Shown here: one piece after another, positions 16,332-24,954 of the stretch
Position numbering within the stretch: the first letter of the stretch is position 1
Layout: each line of letters begins with the position of its first letter
Source of the DNA: CBDCMJ01 sp965224325
Lineage (GTDB): Bacteria; Chloroflexota; Dehalococcoidia; Lucifugimonadales; UBA3495
Length of the DNA: 64,000 nucleotides
Assembly (NCBI GenBank): GCA_965224325.1
Contig: CBDCYT010000014.1
Span: 32,536-96,535 of the forward strand
Direction: 5' to 3'
Notes under the pieces: model-generated
Databases searched by the model: none
What the model was told of the DNA's origin: nothing
Seen by the model: only the letters and a program-made list of their open reading frames with translations
Program-made: the position numbers and the translations under genes

Positions 16332-16964
16332 TTGTTTGGCCATTAGCGACCGGCGAAGGTGGAAGCCACGGCTGGACCGCATGCTAAGCATAGACGCCGT
16401 GGAGGGTGAATCGCTTACCGGCGCGCCTACGGAAGGGTCGCGCCGGGCCCCTGGTGCTGACCCAGCGGCACGTGGCGAGGAAGCTGCTCGTGGACCAAGT
16501 CCTCCATCGCCAATATGGAGCGGCCGGCGGACGAATACGGCTTCGGCCTTCGTTTCTGCCCTTGGTTATTGCCCTTCGTTCCTGCATCGACGTGCTGGGC
16601 GGATGGCTGAGGACTGTCGCCGAGTTTCCCCAGGTCGAGGTAGCCATCAGCAACTTTGCCTGCTTCGGAGAAGTGGGTGCGTCCGCCGATGGCTCAATGT
16701 CTCCTCGGAAAGCTTGAATCCGGTTCCTAATTTCCGATTGATCTGGCGCCCGCGCGACGTTGGATGTTAAATCGCCAGTCCTGGCCGAATATGACAAATA
16801 ACCTTCGCGCTGCGGCGGACCATCGGGAACGGGACGGGATCTGATTCAGCGATTTCGAGACCGGTCGTTGTGAGTCCTGCCACTCCGGTGATTAGCTTCG
16901 CGGCCCAGCTATTCGATTTGACGCAGCTTCCGCCTTAGTCATACAATTAGCTAACTATGTACCC
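16332..16964. other. ~630-bp gap, no gene recognised
   Basis: Overlapping frames on both strands exist but are compositionally poor and lack ribosome binding sites. Only the promoter of the antitoxin gene at its right end is supported. Confidence 0.55.
16918..16947 (+). promoter_or_regulatory. Promoter of the Phd/VapC pair
   Basis: TTGACG (16918-16923), 18-bp spacer, TACAAT (16942-16947). The start codon lies 30 bp downstream, leaving a short leader where an antitoxin operator would be expected. Confidence 0.6.
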
Positions 16965-16976
16965 AAGGAGTTGCAC

Positions 16977-17207
16977 GTGTCAGTCGTGAATATCCATGAA
17001 GCGAAGACTCGGTTGTCGAGCCTGCTTGCAGAAGTCGAAGCAGGGGGAGACGTCGTTATCGCCCGAAGCGGCAAGCCGGTGGCTCGTCTCGTGCCTTTCC
17101 ATCGGCAGGGTAAACCGCAGTTCGGCTCCTGGAAGGGACGGGTATCGCTTGACGACAGCTTCTTCGACCCGCTTCCGGAAGAAGAAATGTCCGCATGGGA
17201 AGCCTGA
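16977..17207 (+). CDS. Antitoxin of the Phd/YefM family
   Basis: A 76-residue antitoxin that should bind DNA through its N-terminus and neutralise the toxin with its C-terminus. SVVNIHEAKTRLSSLLAEVE followed by GDVVIARSGKPVARLVPFH is the Phd/YefM fold. The tail (SLDDSFFDPLPEEEMSAWE) is the acidic toxin-binding part. I chose GTG 16977 because AAGGAG (16965-16970) precedes it by 6 bp. The upstream TTG 16971 lies directly on that site. The toxin gene starts 3 bp after the stop, and the pair should be autoregulated. Confidence 0.88.
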   Translation: MSVVNIHEAKTRLSSLLAEVEAGGDVVIARSGKPVARLVPFHRQGKPQFGSWKGRVSLDDSFFDPLPEEEMSAWEA

Positions 17208-17210
17208 GCG

Positions 17211-17597
17211 TTGCGGCTCCTGCTCGATACCCATGCGTTCATATGGTGGCTTGCCGGAAGCACTCGGTTGCCGGCCGTTGTCCGCCGTGCCATCGAGGAG
17301 GAATCGAACGACAAGCTGATTAGCGCGGCGTCGGCTTGGGAGATCAGTACCAAGTGTCGTCTCGGCAAACTTGCCGGAGCCGAGGAAATTGCGGACGACC
17401 TTGCGGGAGCCATTGCCGGTGAGGGCTTCGAAGAGTTGCCAATCACCGTAGACGACGCCGCACGCGCTGGTGCGCTGCCGGGACCCCACCGGGACCCGTT
17501 CGACCGTATGCTTATCGCGCAGGCGCTGGCGCGTAACCTGGTCCTCGTTTCGAATGAATCGCACTTCTCCACCTATGGGGTTCGCTGCCTCTGGTGA
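17211..17597 (+). CDS. vapC: VapC-type PIN-domain toxin
   Basis: A 128-residue PIN ribonuclease. The acidic site is visible: Asp6 in LLLDTHAFIWW, Glu44 in SAASAWEIS, Asp95/Asp98 in HRDPFDRMLIAQA. The last acidic position is VSNESHF, with Glu where most members have Asp. VapC toxins cut tRNA or rRNA when released from the antitoxin. It starts at TTG 17211, 3 bp after the antitoxin stop, so translation is probably coupled. A degraded, mobile-looking stretch precedes the pair, suggesting acquisition. Confidence 0.88.
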   Translation: MRLLLDTHAFIWWLAGSTRLPAVVRRAIEEESNDKLISAASAWEISTKCRLGKLAGAEEIADDLAGAIAGEGFEELPITVDDAARAGALPGPHRDPFDRMLIAQALARNLVLVSNESHFSTYGVRCLW

Positions 17598-17890
17598 GCC
17601 GCCCTTCTCTCGGGGTTCGCCGGAGGAACCGGCGGCCGGCAAATCTCAACCACGTGAGCCGGGGGGACTTGGAGATTTCCTCTAAGCTTTCCGGTGCGGC
17701 CCGGCAGGGGTGGCCGGTGGGAGTGGATTGTGGGAGGGGGCCAATGTAAAAGGGCCGCCGGCTACACCCTTTCAACGGTGGACCAACGGCCCTAAAGAGG
17801 GATTGGACTCATCGATGATAGCGCGCTTGGAGCTGCCAGGACAACTGGCTACTGTCAGTACAGGTTTCCATAGGGCGGGTTGAAAGCAAT

Positions 17891-18634
17891 ATGAGCAATC
17901 AAACGTTAGTCGAAAGGTTTCGCCGCGCCCGCTCCGATCAGTCCATGGCGGTCCTCGAAGGATTCCACCCCTTAAAACACGCGATTCGCTTCGGAGCCGA
18001 CCTGATCGACGTGTTCAGCGTGAGCCCAGAGGAACTTGTGGGGTTAGCAGAGAGCAATGCGCCGGACGTAGTTTGCAGCATCAACCGGTGTGTAAGAGCC
18101 GTCTCTAGGGATGTTTTTGAGCAGCTGGCTCCCGTGCCGCCGCCCACAGGAGTGATTACCATCGCCCGCCGGCCTGAGGTATCGCTTACTGAAATGTTGA
18201 ATGACCCCGCGCCGGCCCCCTTGGTCCTTCTGGAGAACCCCAGAAACTTGCTGAACATCGGAGCGGCGGTTCGGGTCGCAGCGGCTGCGGAAGCGGCGGG
18301 AGTGGTGACCACCGGAGCACGCGACCCCTGGCATCCGGCGGCGTTGATAGCGGCAACCGGTCTCCATTACGCCATCCCTGTGGCGCAATCCCCGGCTCTC
18401 CCCATTTGTGAGCGTCCCCTAGTTGTGCTTGATCCGGACGGCGAGCCGATACAGCCCGGCAGCATACCGGCAGGGGCGATTCTCGCTTTCGGCGCGGAAC
18501 GCGAAGGCCTCAGCCGGGAACTTATGGCTTCGGCCCGCCATCGTGTCTCAATCCCGATGCGCCCAGGCGTTTCAAGCCTCAACCTGGCCACCGCCATTGC
18601 CGTGGTGTTGTATGCCTGGAAATTAGGGGCCTAG
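17891..18634 (+). CDS. SpoU/TrmH-family RNA 2'-O-methyltransferase
   Basis: A 247-residue SPOUT methyltransferase that would methylate a ribose in rRNA or tRNA with S-adenosylmethionine. The three knot motifs are in order: LLENPRNLLNIGAAVRVAAA (about 117-136), ILAFGAEREGLSREL (about 195-209) and VSIPMRPGVSSLNLATAIAV (about 220-239). An N-terminal substrate-binding segment of about 100 residues (VLEGFHPLKHAIRFGADLID) precedes it, as in TrmH/RlmB relatives. The exact target base cannot be read from sequence. ATG 17891 follows GGGCGGG. Monocistronic. Confidence 0.85.
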   Translation: MSNQTLVERFRRARSDQSMAVLEGFHPLKHAIRFGADLIDVFSVSPEELVGLAESNAPDVVCSINRCVRAVSRDVFEQLAPVPPPTGVITIARRPEVSLTEMLNDPAPAPLVLLENPRNLLNIGAAVRVAAAAEAAGVVTTGARDPWHPAALIAATGLHYAIPVAQSPALPICERPLVVLDPDGEPIQPGSIPAGAILAFGAEREGLSRELMASARHRVSIPMRPGVSSLNLATAIAVVLYAWKLGA

Positions 18635-18761
18635 CTGACAGGGCGCAAAGCTTGTACCCCGCCCATGGGCTTTTCCTTAGACCTTCTCTCAAGGGGGATT
18701 GTCCGGGGAGTCTAGAGACCCAAGGCGGAGACCAGGCCTTTTCATTTTCCGGGTTGGCTCG

Positions 18762-18912
18762 CATAGTTCCCGTCATTCCCGCGAAACCCGTCATCCCTGC
18801 GAAACCCGTGATTCCCGCGAAACTCGTCAATCCCGGGAAAGCCGTGATTCCCGCGAGACCCGTCATCCCCGCGGAAGCTGTCAATCCCGCGAAAGCGGGA
18901 ATCTAGAGACCT
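18762..18912. repeat. Direct array of CCCGCGAAACCCGTCAT-type units
   Basis: Degenerate 16-18-bp units built on ATTCCCGCGAAACCCGTC, ending in the complete palindrome TCCCGCGAAAGCGGGAAT. Direct repeats with no unique spacers, so this is not a CRISPR array. Confidence 0.85.
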
Positions 18913-18947
18913 TTGCGACAGGAAGGCTGGCATTGGACGGACAGCCC

Positions 18948-19205
18948 TGGATTCCCGCTTTCGCGGGAATGACGGAAGGCAGGACCGACGGAAGGCGGAC
19001 ATGACGGAAGGCGGAGTTGACGGAAGGCGGAGTTGACGGAGGGCGGGAACGACGGAGGGCGGGAACGACGGAGGGCGGGAACGACGGAGGGCCGGAATGA
19101 CGGGAAGCCGGAATGACGGGAAGCCGGAATGACGGAGGGCGGGAACGACGGGAGGCGGGAATGAGGGAAGGCAGGAATGACGGAAGGCGGGAATGTCGGA
19201 AGAAT
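18948..19205. repeat. Minisatellite, GACGGAAGGCGG type
   Basis: Begins with the palindrome half GGATTCCCGCTTTCGCGGGA and continues as 14-16-bp units GACGGAGGGCGGGAAC. Same family and same junction (palindrome, then array) as 459-635. Confidence 0.9.
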
Positions 19206-19362
19206 GAAAAGAGCCCTAGCGGAGCCTAAGTCGGGTTACTTCCGCGCACCGTTGGTGTAAGATTAGTCCTGCCCTCTGCCTTGACACAAGCCGGACCGCC
19301 AACCGGCGCGCTGGTGCGCAATGGCCCGCCTGTGGCTGTGCGTGGACCCACGGAGGTATCCA

Positions 19363-20373
19363 ATGGCTCTCATAGCTGTCATCGGGACCGGCCTCATTGG
19401 CACTTCGATGGCGCTGGCCTTGAAGCAGGCCCAGATCAAAAATCTGGAGTTGGTTGGCGCTGATCGTGACAACAGCGCCTTGGCTGGCGCTAAGAAACGC
19501 AACGCTTTCGACCGCTTAGAGCCTCGCTTGACCGCCGCGGTCCATGACGCCGACATGGTGATTCTGGCCACGCCGGTCATGGCTATGCAAGACACAATGA
19601 AGCTCATTGGTCCCCAGTTGAAGAAGGGTTGCGTGGTTACCGACGTGGGCAGCTCTAAGAAAATGGTGCTGGAATGGGCGGACCAGCATCTTCCCAAAGA
19701 CGTGCAGTTCGTGGGAGGCCATCCTATGGCCGGAAAGGAGACCTCCGGGCCTCAAGTGGCCGACGCAGGCCTATTCCGCGGCAAGACTTACTGCATCGTC
19801 CCCAGTCCCTGGGCCGAAAAAGCCGCGGTCTCCGAGGTAACCGCGCTGGCTGAAGAGGTGGGCGCCAATCCCTACTTCATTGGCGACGATGAACATGACA
19901 GTTTTGTGGCCGCGGTTAGCCATCTTCCCTTCCTAGCCTCAGTGGCACTGGTGGGATGCACCGCCAAGAACCCCCGCTGGGAAGACATTGCCAGAGTGGC
20001 TTCGACCGGGTATGAAGGCATTACACGCCTCGCCTCCGGGGACCCGGTGATGCACCGGGATATATGCGTCTCCAATGCGGAGCCCATCGTCGCCTGGATA
20101 GACGCCTTTATTCGGGAACTGCACCGGATCAGGCAGTTGTTGGCTGAGGAAAAAGAGCTCAATGGAGATGAGATTGCGCGGGTCTTCGAGGAAGCGTCCG
20201 ATGCGAGGGGCCGCTGGCTGGCCGGGCTGGCCACCTCCCCTCAGCCGTTCAACTCCGCCGAATTGCCAACGTCATCTGAAAACATCGGGCGGATGTTCCT
20301 AGGGCAAAAACTGATGGACGCTCAGAAACGGTTTTTTGGCGACCACAAAGGCGGAGGCCGTGATAGGACATGA
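19363..20373 (+). CDS. tyrA: Prephenate dehydrogenase
   Basis: A 336-residue NAD-dependent enzyme converting prephenate to 4-hydroxyphenylpyruvate for tyrosine. The Rossmann motif VIGTGLIGTSMALALK is near the N-terminus. The prephenate site is visible in VTDVGSSKK, GGHPMAGKE (catalytic His) and AAVSHLPFLAS. The helical dimer domain follows. No ACT domain is present. I chose ATG 19363, which gives MALIAVIGTG, with GGAGG (19352-19356) 6 bp upstream. A frame 14 codons longer has no such site. The stop overlaps the aroA start by ATGA, so the two are coupled. Confidence 0.93.
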   Translation: MALIAVIGTGLIGTSMALALKQAQIKNLELVGADRDNSALAGAKKRNAFDRLEPRLTAAVHDADMVILATPVMAMQDTMKLIGPQLKKGCVVTDVGSSKKMVLEWADQHLPKDVQFVGGHPMAGKETSGPQVADAGLFRGKTYCIVPSPWAEKAAVSEVTALAEEVGANPYFIGDDEHDSFVAAVSHLPFLASVALVGCTAKNPRWEDIARVASTGYEGITRLASGDPVMHRDICVSNAEPIVAWIDAFIRELHRIRQLLAEEKELNGDEIARVFEEASDARGRWLAGLATSPQPFNSAELPTSSENIGRMFLGQKLMDAQKRFFGDHKGGGRDRT

Positions 20374-21686
20374 CTGGGACGGTTTCGCACGTCAACCGCC
20401 CGCCCTTCCTGGGTGGGTCACTGCCGGTGCCGGGAGATAAGTCCATATCTCATCGGGCGCTCATCTTAAACTCCATGGCGGAGGGCGAGGCCCAAATCTC
20501 CGGCCTTCCCGGGGGCGCAGACGTTCGCTCTACCATGGCTTGCCTCGAGGGCCTGGGAGTTGAAATCGGAGAGGCAGCCCAACCGGGGGCCGTCACGGTG
20601 CGCGGCGGCGGACAGGGGCTCCGGGAACCATCGGATATCCTGAACGCCGGCAACAGCGGCACGTCTATGCGGTTGTTGTGCGGGCTGCTGGCCGCCCAGG
20701 ACTTCACTACCGTGATAAGCGGCGACGCCTCTCTTCGCTCCCGTCCCATGGGACGGGTGGTCCAGCCGTTGAAGAACATGGGCGCCGGCATCATGGGACG
20801 CGGTAACGACACCCTAGCCCCTCTTACCGTTCGTGGGGGTGGCCTTAAGGGCATTGAATACACCATGCCGGTGGCCAGTGCCCAGGTCAAGTCCAGCATC
20901 ATGCTGGCCGGAATATCCGCCCATGGGGAAACCATTCTGCACCAGCCTGCTTTGTCTCGGGACCATACCGAGCGTATGCTCAGCGCCATGGGCGCCGGTG
21001 TCGAGACCGATGGGCTGAGTGTGGTTCTGCGTCCGGCGCGGCTGCGCGCCACTGACCTGGCTATTCCCGGCGACATTAGCTCCGCCGCCTTCTGGTTGGT
21101 CGCCGGTCTGTGCCATCCGAACGCGCGTGTTGTGGTCAAAGGGGTGGGTCTCAATCCTAGCCGTACCGGAATCGTAGAAGCCCTCCGTGACATGGGCGCC
21201 GACAACAGCCTCCGCTTGCTGGAAGAACGAGTGGTGGGGGGGGAGCCGGTGGCCGACTTGATGGTGGAGTCATGCCGTCTCAACGGCACAGTCATTGGCG
21301 GGGACATGATTCCCCGCATCATCGACGAGCTGCCGGTGCTGGCGGTCGCGGCTTGTTTCGCCGAGGGCGTCACAGTGATACGGGATGCCGGGGAGCTCCG
21401 GTTCAAGGAGTCCGACCGGATCGAAACCGTTGTCAAGGAGCTGGGGGGCCTGGGCGCTAAAATCCGGGCCACGGAAGATGGAATGGTAATTGAGGGAACC
21501 GGGCGCCTGGTGGGAGCGGTCTGCGATAGCCACGGCGACCACCGGTTGGCCATGTCTCTGGCGGTTGCCGGAGCGCTGGCCCAAGGTGAAACTACCATTT
21601 ATGGGGCGGATGCCGCGGCAGTGTCCTACCCGGACTTCTGGCGGCGCTTGGACGAGCTGTGCCAAAAGGAGCCGCGGCCCGAATGA
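20370..21686 (+). CDS. aroA: 3-phosphoshikimate 1-carboxyvinyltransferase (EPSP synthase)
   Basis: A 438-residue enzyme joining shikimate-3-phosphate and phosphoenolpyruvate on the way to chorismate. Motifs in order: PVPGDKSISHRALILNSMA near the start, LNAGNSGTSMRLLCGLLA and SLRSRPMGRVVQPLKNMGA for phosphoenolpyruvate and shikimate binding, then DELPVLAVAACFAEGVT, RFKESDRIETV and DSHGDHRLAMSLAVAG. Length is normal. It overlaps tyrA by 4 bp. Its stop overlaps an ATG that begins a decayed copy of the gmk start, so aroA was probably once directly coupled to gmk. Confidence 0.96.
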   Translation: MTGTVSHVNRPPFLGGSLPVPGDKSISHRALILNSMAEGEAQISGLPGGADVRSTMACLEGLGVEIGEAAQPGAVTVRGGGQGLREPSDILNAGNSGTSMRLLCGLLAAQDFTTVISGDASLRSRPMGRVVQPLKNMGAGIMGRGNDTLAPLTVRGGGLKGIEYTMPVASAQVKSSIMLAGISAHGETILHQPALSRDHTERMLSAMGAGVETDGLSVVLRPARLRATDLAIPGDISSAAFWLVAGLCHPNARVVVKGVGLNPSRTGIVEALRDMGADNSLRLLEERVVGGEPVADLMVESCRLNGTVIGGDMIPRIIDELPVLAVAACFAEGVTVIRDAGELRFKESDRIETVVKELGGLGAKIRATEDGMVIEGTGRLVGAVCDSHGDHRLAMSLAVAGALAQGETTIYGADAAAVSYPDFWRRLDELCQKEPRPE

Positions 21687-21820
21687 TCACGCCGGCGCTC
21701 CAGCTTTTACCAGCGGTTTTGCTATGGCCCGGCATTCAACAGGAACCGCAGCCCGGATGATCACGCCGGCGTTCCAGCCATTACTGGTCGTGCTGTCCGG
21801 ACCATCTGGGGTGGGTAAAG
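21671..21820 (+). repeat. Decayed 74-bp tandem duplication at the aroA-gmk junction
   Basis: GATGATCACGCCGGCG occurs twice, with ATG at 21683 and at 21757. Similarity continues for about 50 bp with many changes. Only the second copy is in frame with guanylate kinase. Confidence 0.7.
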
Positions 21821-22365
21821 ACGCGGCCTTGACCGAGCTGAAAAAGTTGGACCGGCCCTGGCATTTTGCGGTCAGCGCCACCACTCGCCCCAAGCGTGCC
21901 GGGGAGCGCGACGGCGACGACTACTTATTCCTGGACAACGACACCTTCAACGGGATGATGGAACGCAACGAGTTCCTGGAATACGCTCAGGTCTATGGCC
22001 GTTGGTATGGGGTGCCTTGGAGCCAGGTCAGCCATGGAATGGATGCCGGAAAGGACGTTATCCTGAAAATCGACGTACAGGGGGCGGAAACGGTACGGAA
22101 GATGGCGCCGGAGGCGGTGTTTATCTTCCTGGCGCCGGGCGGTTTCTGTGACCTGCAGAAGCGATTGGCCTTGCGCATGACCGAGAGCGCCACTGAGATG
22201 GAGCGTCGCCTCGACGTGGCCCGGACTGAGCTGGACCGGGTCCATGAGTTCGAATACCGGGTGGTCAATCGCGACGGCGGCTTGGAGAAGGCTGTGGCGG
22301 ACATCGACGCCATCATTGCTGCCGAGAAGTGCCGGGTGTCGCCCAAACGGGTGAAACTGCTATGA
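21757..22365 (+). CDS. gmk: Guanylate kinase
   Basis: A 202-residue nucleoside-monophosphate kinase that phosphorylates GMP to GDP. The P-loop is LSGPSGVGKDA at residues 13-23. The GMP-binding segment is SATTRPKRAGERDGDDYLF. Later YGRWYGVPWSQV and LKIDVQGAETVRK are family features. Length is typical (about 200). I chose ATG 21757 (MITPAFQPLLVVLSGPSG), because the frame upstream reads through the decayed duplicate of its own start. No strong ribosome binding site was seen. Confidence 0.93.
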   Translation: MITPAFQPLLVVLSGPSGVGKDAALTELKKLDRPWHFAVSATTRPKRAGERDGDDYLFLDNDTFNGMMERNEFLEYAQVYGRWYGVPWSQVSHGMDAGKDVILKIDVQGAETVRKMAPEAVFIFLAPGGFCDLQKRLALRMTESATEMERRLDVARTELDRVHEFEYRVVNRDGGLEKAVADIDAIIAAEKCRVSPKRVKLL

Positions 22366-22431
22366 TGTGGACGTACTTCACCGCCGCCTTTAGTCCCATG
22401 CTGCGGGTTTGCGGCGATCGGGGGAGATAAG

Positions 22432-23337
22432 ATGACTGAAAACATGGGTCAAGTGGCCGCCAGGCCACGGCTGCCCGAATGGTTGAAGGCGCCCGCTCCA
22501 GGCAGTCCGCGCTACATAGAGCTGAAACAGCTAATGCAAGGCAGCCGGTTGCATACCGTCTGTGAGGAGGCCCACTGCCCCAACATAGGGGAATGCTGGA
22601 ACTTGGGCACGGCCACCTTCATGATCCTGGGGGATATTTGTACCCGCCGCTGCCACTATTGTGCAGTCAACACCGGCCGCCCCGCGGGTATTGACCTGCA
22701 AGAGCCGTCGAGACTCGCCGAAACAGTCAAGACCATGGGTCTCAACTACTGTGTGATCACCTCGGTTAACCGGGATGATTTGGCCGACGGCGGGGCGTTT
22801 ATCTTTGCGTCTTGTATCAAAAAAATACGGGAGCAAACTCCGAATTGCAAGATCGAAGTGCTGATTCCCGACTTTGACGGGTCCTGGCCGGCCCTCAAGA
22901 AGGTCACCGACGCCTGCCCCGAGGTGCTCAACCATAACATCGAGTCGACCCGCCGCATCTTCCCCAGTGTGAGGCCCAGAGGGGATTACCGGCTGTCTTT
23001 GGAACTGTTGGCCAAGGTAAAGGAGCTGAGCCCCGGCGCAATTACCAAATCGGGAATCATCGTAGGCATGGGTGAACATAAGGAAGAGATCGTGGAAACC
23101 ATGCAAGACCTTCGGGAAGTCGAGTGCGACTTGCTAACCATCGGCCAATACCTGCGGCCTTCCGCCAAGCACGTCGCCATAGACCGATTCTACCACCCGA
23201 AGGAGTTCGCCGAGCTTGCCGAGATTGGTGAAGCCATGGGGTTCAAACACGTCGCCTCAGGCCCGTTGGTGCGCAGCTCCTATCACGCCGGCGAACAGCA
23301 CGGGGCGGCGCAAAACCGTCTCGCTGGCCTAGGCTAA
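22432..23337 (+). CDS. lipA: Lipoyl synthase
   Basis: A 301-residue radical-SAM enzyme that inserts two sulfurs into protein-bound octanoyl groups. It has both iron-sulfur sites: the auxiliary cluster CEEAHCPNIGEC (Cys44, 49, 55) and the radical-SAM CTRRCHYC (Cys70, 74, 77). The C-terminal Arg-Ser-Ser-Tyr-His-Ala segment that ligands the auxiliary cluster through serine is also present. ATG 22432 follows GGGGGAGATAAG. lipB is not in the window. It is convergent with cobJ, 22 bp away. Confidence 0.96.
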   Translation: MTENMGQVAARPRLPEWLKAPAPGSPRYIELKQLMQGSRLHTVCEEAHCPNIGECWNLGTATFMILGDICTRRCHYCAVNTGRPAGIDLQEPSRLAETVKTMGLNYCVITSVNRDDLADGGAFIFASCIKKIREQTPNCKIEVLIPDFDGSWPALKKVTDACPEVLNHNIESTRRIFPSVRPRGDYRLSLELLAKVKELSPGAITKSGIIVGMGEHKEEIVETMQDLREVECDLLTIGQYLRPSAKHVAIDRFYHPKEFAELAEIGEAMGFKHVASGPLVRSSYHAGEQHGAAQNRLAGLG

Positions 23338-23359
23338 TGGCCAATGGCTGCCGGTCGGC

Positions 23360-24142
23360 CTATCCCCGGCTTGGATAACCTCTGGGGGTCACCATATGGC
23401 CCCGGTGCACGAAGGTGGTGGAGTTGCCTACCAGCACCACGGTGACCATGTCAATCGAATCCAAGTGGTCCTCCAAACGCTCCAGATCGGTTACGGTGAC
23501 ACCTTGATCGGGACGGTAGGCGTTGCGCACAATGCCCACCGGCGTGTCTCCGGTGCGATGGGCCAGCAGGATGAGACGCGCCTCTCGCAGCTGGGTGTCC
23601 CGCGTCCGGCTTCGCGGATTATAGATGGCAACGACGAAGTCACCCTGGCCGGCGGCCTCTAGCCGGCGGCGGATCGTTTCCCAGGGGGTGAGCAAGTCGC
23701 TGAGGCTGATGCTGCAGAAGTCCTGCATCAGAGGCGCCCCTAAAAGAGCGGCCGCGGCCTGCATCGCCGACACCCCCGGCAATATCTCCAAGGGTGGGCA
23801 TTCGCCGTCCCAGTCCCGGTCCACCAACACCCGGAAAATGGGTCCGGCCATACCGTAAATGCCGGTGTCTCCGGAAGAGATCACGGCGACGCTGGCTCCC
23901 TGGTAGGCCAAGTCCACGGCTTTGGCGGCCCGTTCCATTTCCTGCCCCAAATTCATGGCGAGAAGATTCTTTTCTTTCACCAGCGGACTCACCTGTTCGA
24001 CGTACGCCCGGTAACCGACCACCCATTCAGCCTGGTCCAAAGCGGCTAGAGCTAGGGGAGTCAAGTGGTCTGTATTTCCGGGGCCTAGACCCACCAGACA
24101 CAATTTTCCGGTTCCGCCGCCATTGTTCGTTTGCGAGTCCAT
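23360..24142 (-). CDS. cobJ: Precorrin-3B C17-methyltransferase
   Basis: A 260-residue S-adenosylmethionine-dependent methyltransferase that contracts the corrin ring in cobalamin synthesis. LCLVGLGPGNTDHLTPLALA is the tetrapyrrole methylase start. VISSGDTGIYGMAGPIF and EILPGVSAMQAAAALLGAPL are core motifs. GQGDFVVAIYNPRSRTRD is the stretch specific to the C17 enzyme. I chose ATG 24142, 5 bp after GGAGAGG. A GTG two codons earlier is possible. No other cobalamin gene is present here, so it is either scattered from the pathway or serves salvage. Confidence 0.9.
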   Translation of the reverse strand: MDSQTNNGGGTGKLCLVGLGPGNTDHLTPLALAALDQAEWVVGYRAYVEQVSPLVKEKNLLAMNLGQEMERAAKAVDLAYQGASVAVISSGDTGIYGMAGPIFRVLVDRDWDGECPPLEILPGVSAMQAAAALLGAPLMQDFCSISLSDLLTPWETIRRRLEAAGQGDFVVAIYNPRSRTRDTQLREARLILLAHRTGDTPVGIVRNAYRPDQGVTVTDLERLEDHLDSIDMVTVVLVGNSTTFVHRGHMVTPRGYPSRG

Positions 24143-24148
24143 TTGCAC

Positions 24149-24885
24149 CTCTCCAAGCGTCCTAACAAATTTGTCGTCCCATCAGGTCTGGCGCAACGGA
24201 CCACAGACGGGACGCGAGAGACCAACCGGATTCAGTCCTGGCCCCGAGTGAAGGACCTCTCGCTGCTCTCTAAATTCAACAGCATCGTCTCGGTCAGGCG
24301 GATGTTCGAACGTGCCAAGTTGCCAGGTGAGGCCGGAACGGGAGGAATTCCGGGCAAGATTTTATTGAAAACGCTGGAACCGCCCCCAAACGGACCGCAC
24401 AAAAAGTCAACCGAAAGACTTGAGTTGGTCAGCCCAGCACGTTGGCGTGTTCAAAGCCCAGGGTGAACTGTCCGTGAATTTCGTAGGCCAACTCACCTTC
24501 GAAGCTAAAAAGGGGCCTTTTTTGGTGGTAACTGGCGTTTCTTACCACCGGACAGACAGTATATGATTGCCAACATAGGCAGGTTATGGCATATTGTACC
24601 TGTATCGTGCGATTGTCAACATTAGGCGAGGTCGCGTGGTACACTAAGGAGGCGGGAGTTATCGCCCCGTCTCTGGCCCGGTGCGGGCCAATTGTCTGTC
24701 CCCCTCGGCGGCGAAACCAAAGGCCCCCGGAACGCCGGGGCCTTTCAGCGTCCAGGGGTAGTGCGCTAGTTGAAATTAATGACTTGTGCCGCGGCTTGTC
24801 CGGACCTCGCGGCCCTGAGGCCGGAGTCCTGGCGTCAATCGAGCTTTTTTCACATTGCAGAGCTAGGCCAAGAGCCCATGTGGGT
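24149..24885. other. ~740-bp gap upstream of cobJ
   Basis: No gene recognised. It holds an isolated intrinsic-terminator hairpin (24719-24745) and abuts IS debris from about 24888. A minus-strand frame at 24429-24956 reads into the IS end and lacks a credible start. Confidence 0.55.
24719..24745. terminator. Orphan terminator-like hairpin
   Basis: AAAGGCCCC / GGGGCCTTT arms around CGGAACGCC (24719-24745). A-run on one side and T-run on the other, so usable in both directions. No gene ends next to it, suggesting that the gene it served has been lost. Confidence 0.7.
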
Positions 24886-24954
24886 GTCAAGGGCGGGGGG
24901 AAGTTGGGCCACTGGAGCGGAGTAAAACTGTACCACTCCGCGTAAATGGCCAGC

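Noticed and set aside
16285..16797. Genes in the gap after the monooxygenase
   Set aside because: Overlapping frames on both strands, none with a start signal or protein-like pattern; likely decayed sequence.
18762..19205. CRISPR array
   Set aside because: Units are contiguous and degenerate with no unique spacers and no cas genes, so this is a tandem repeat.
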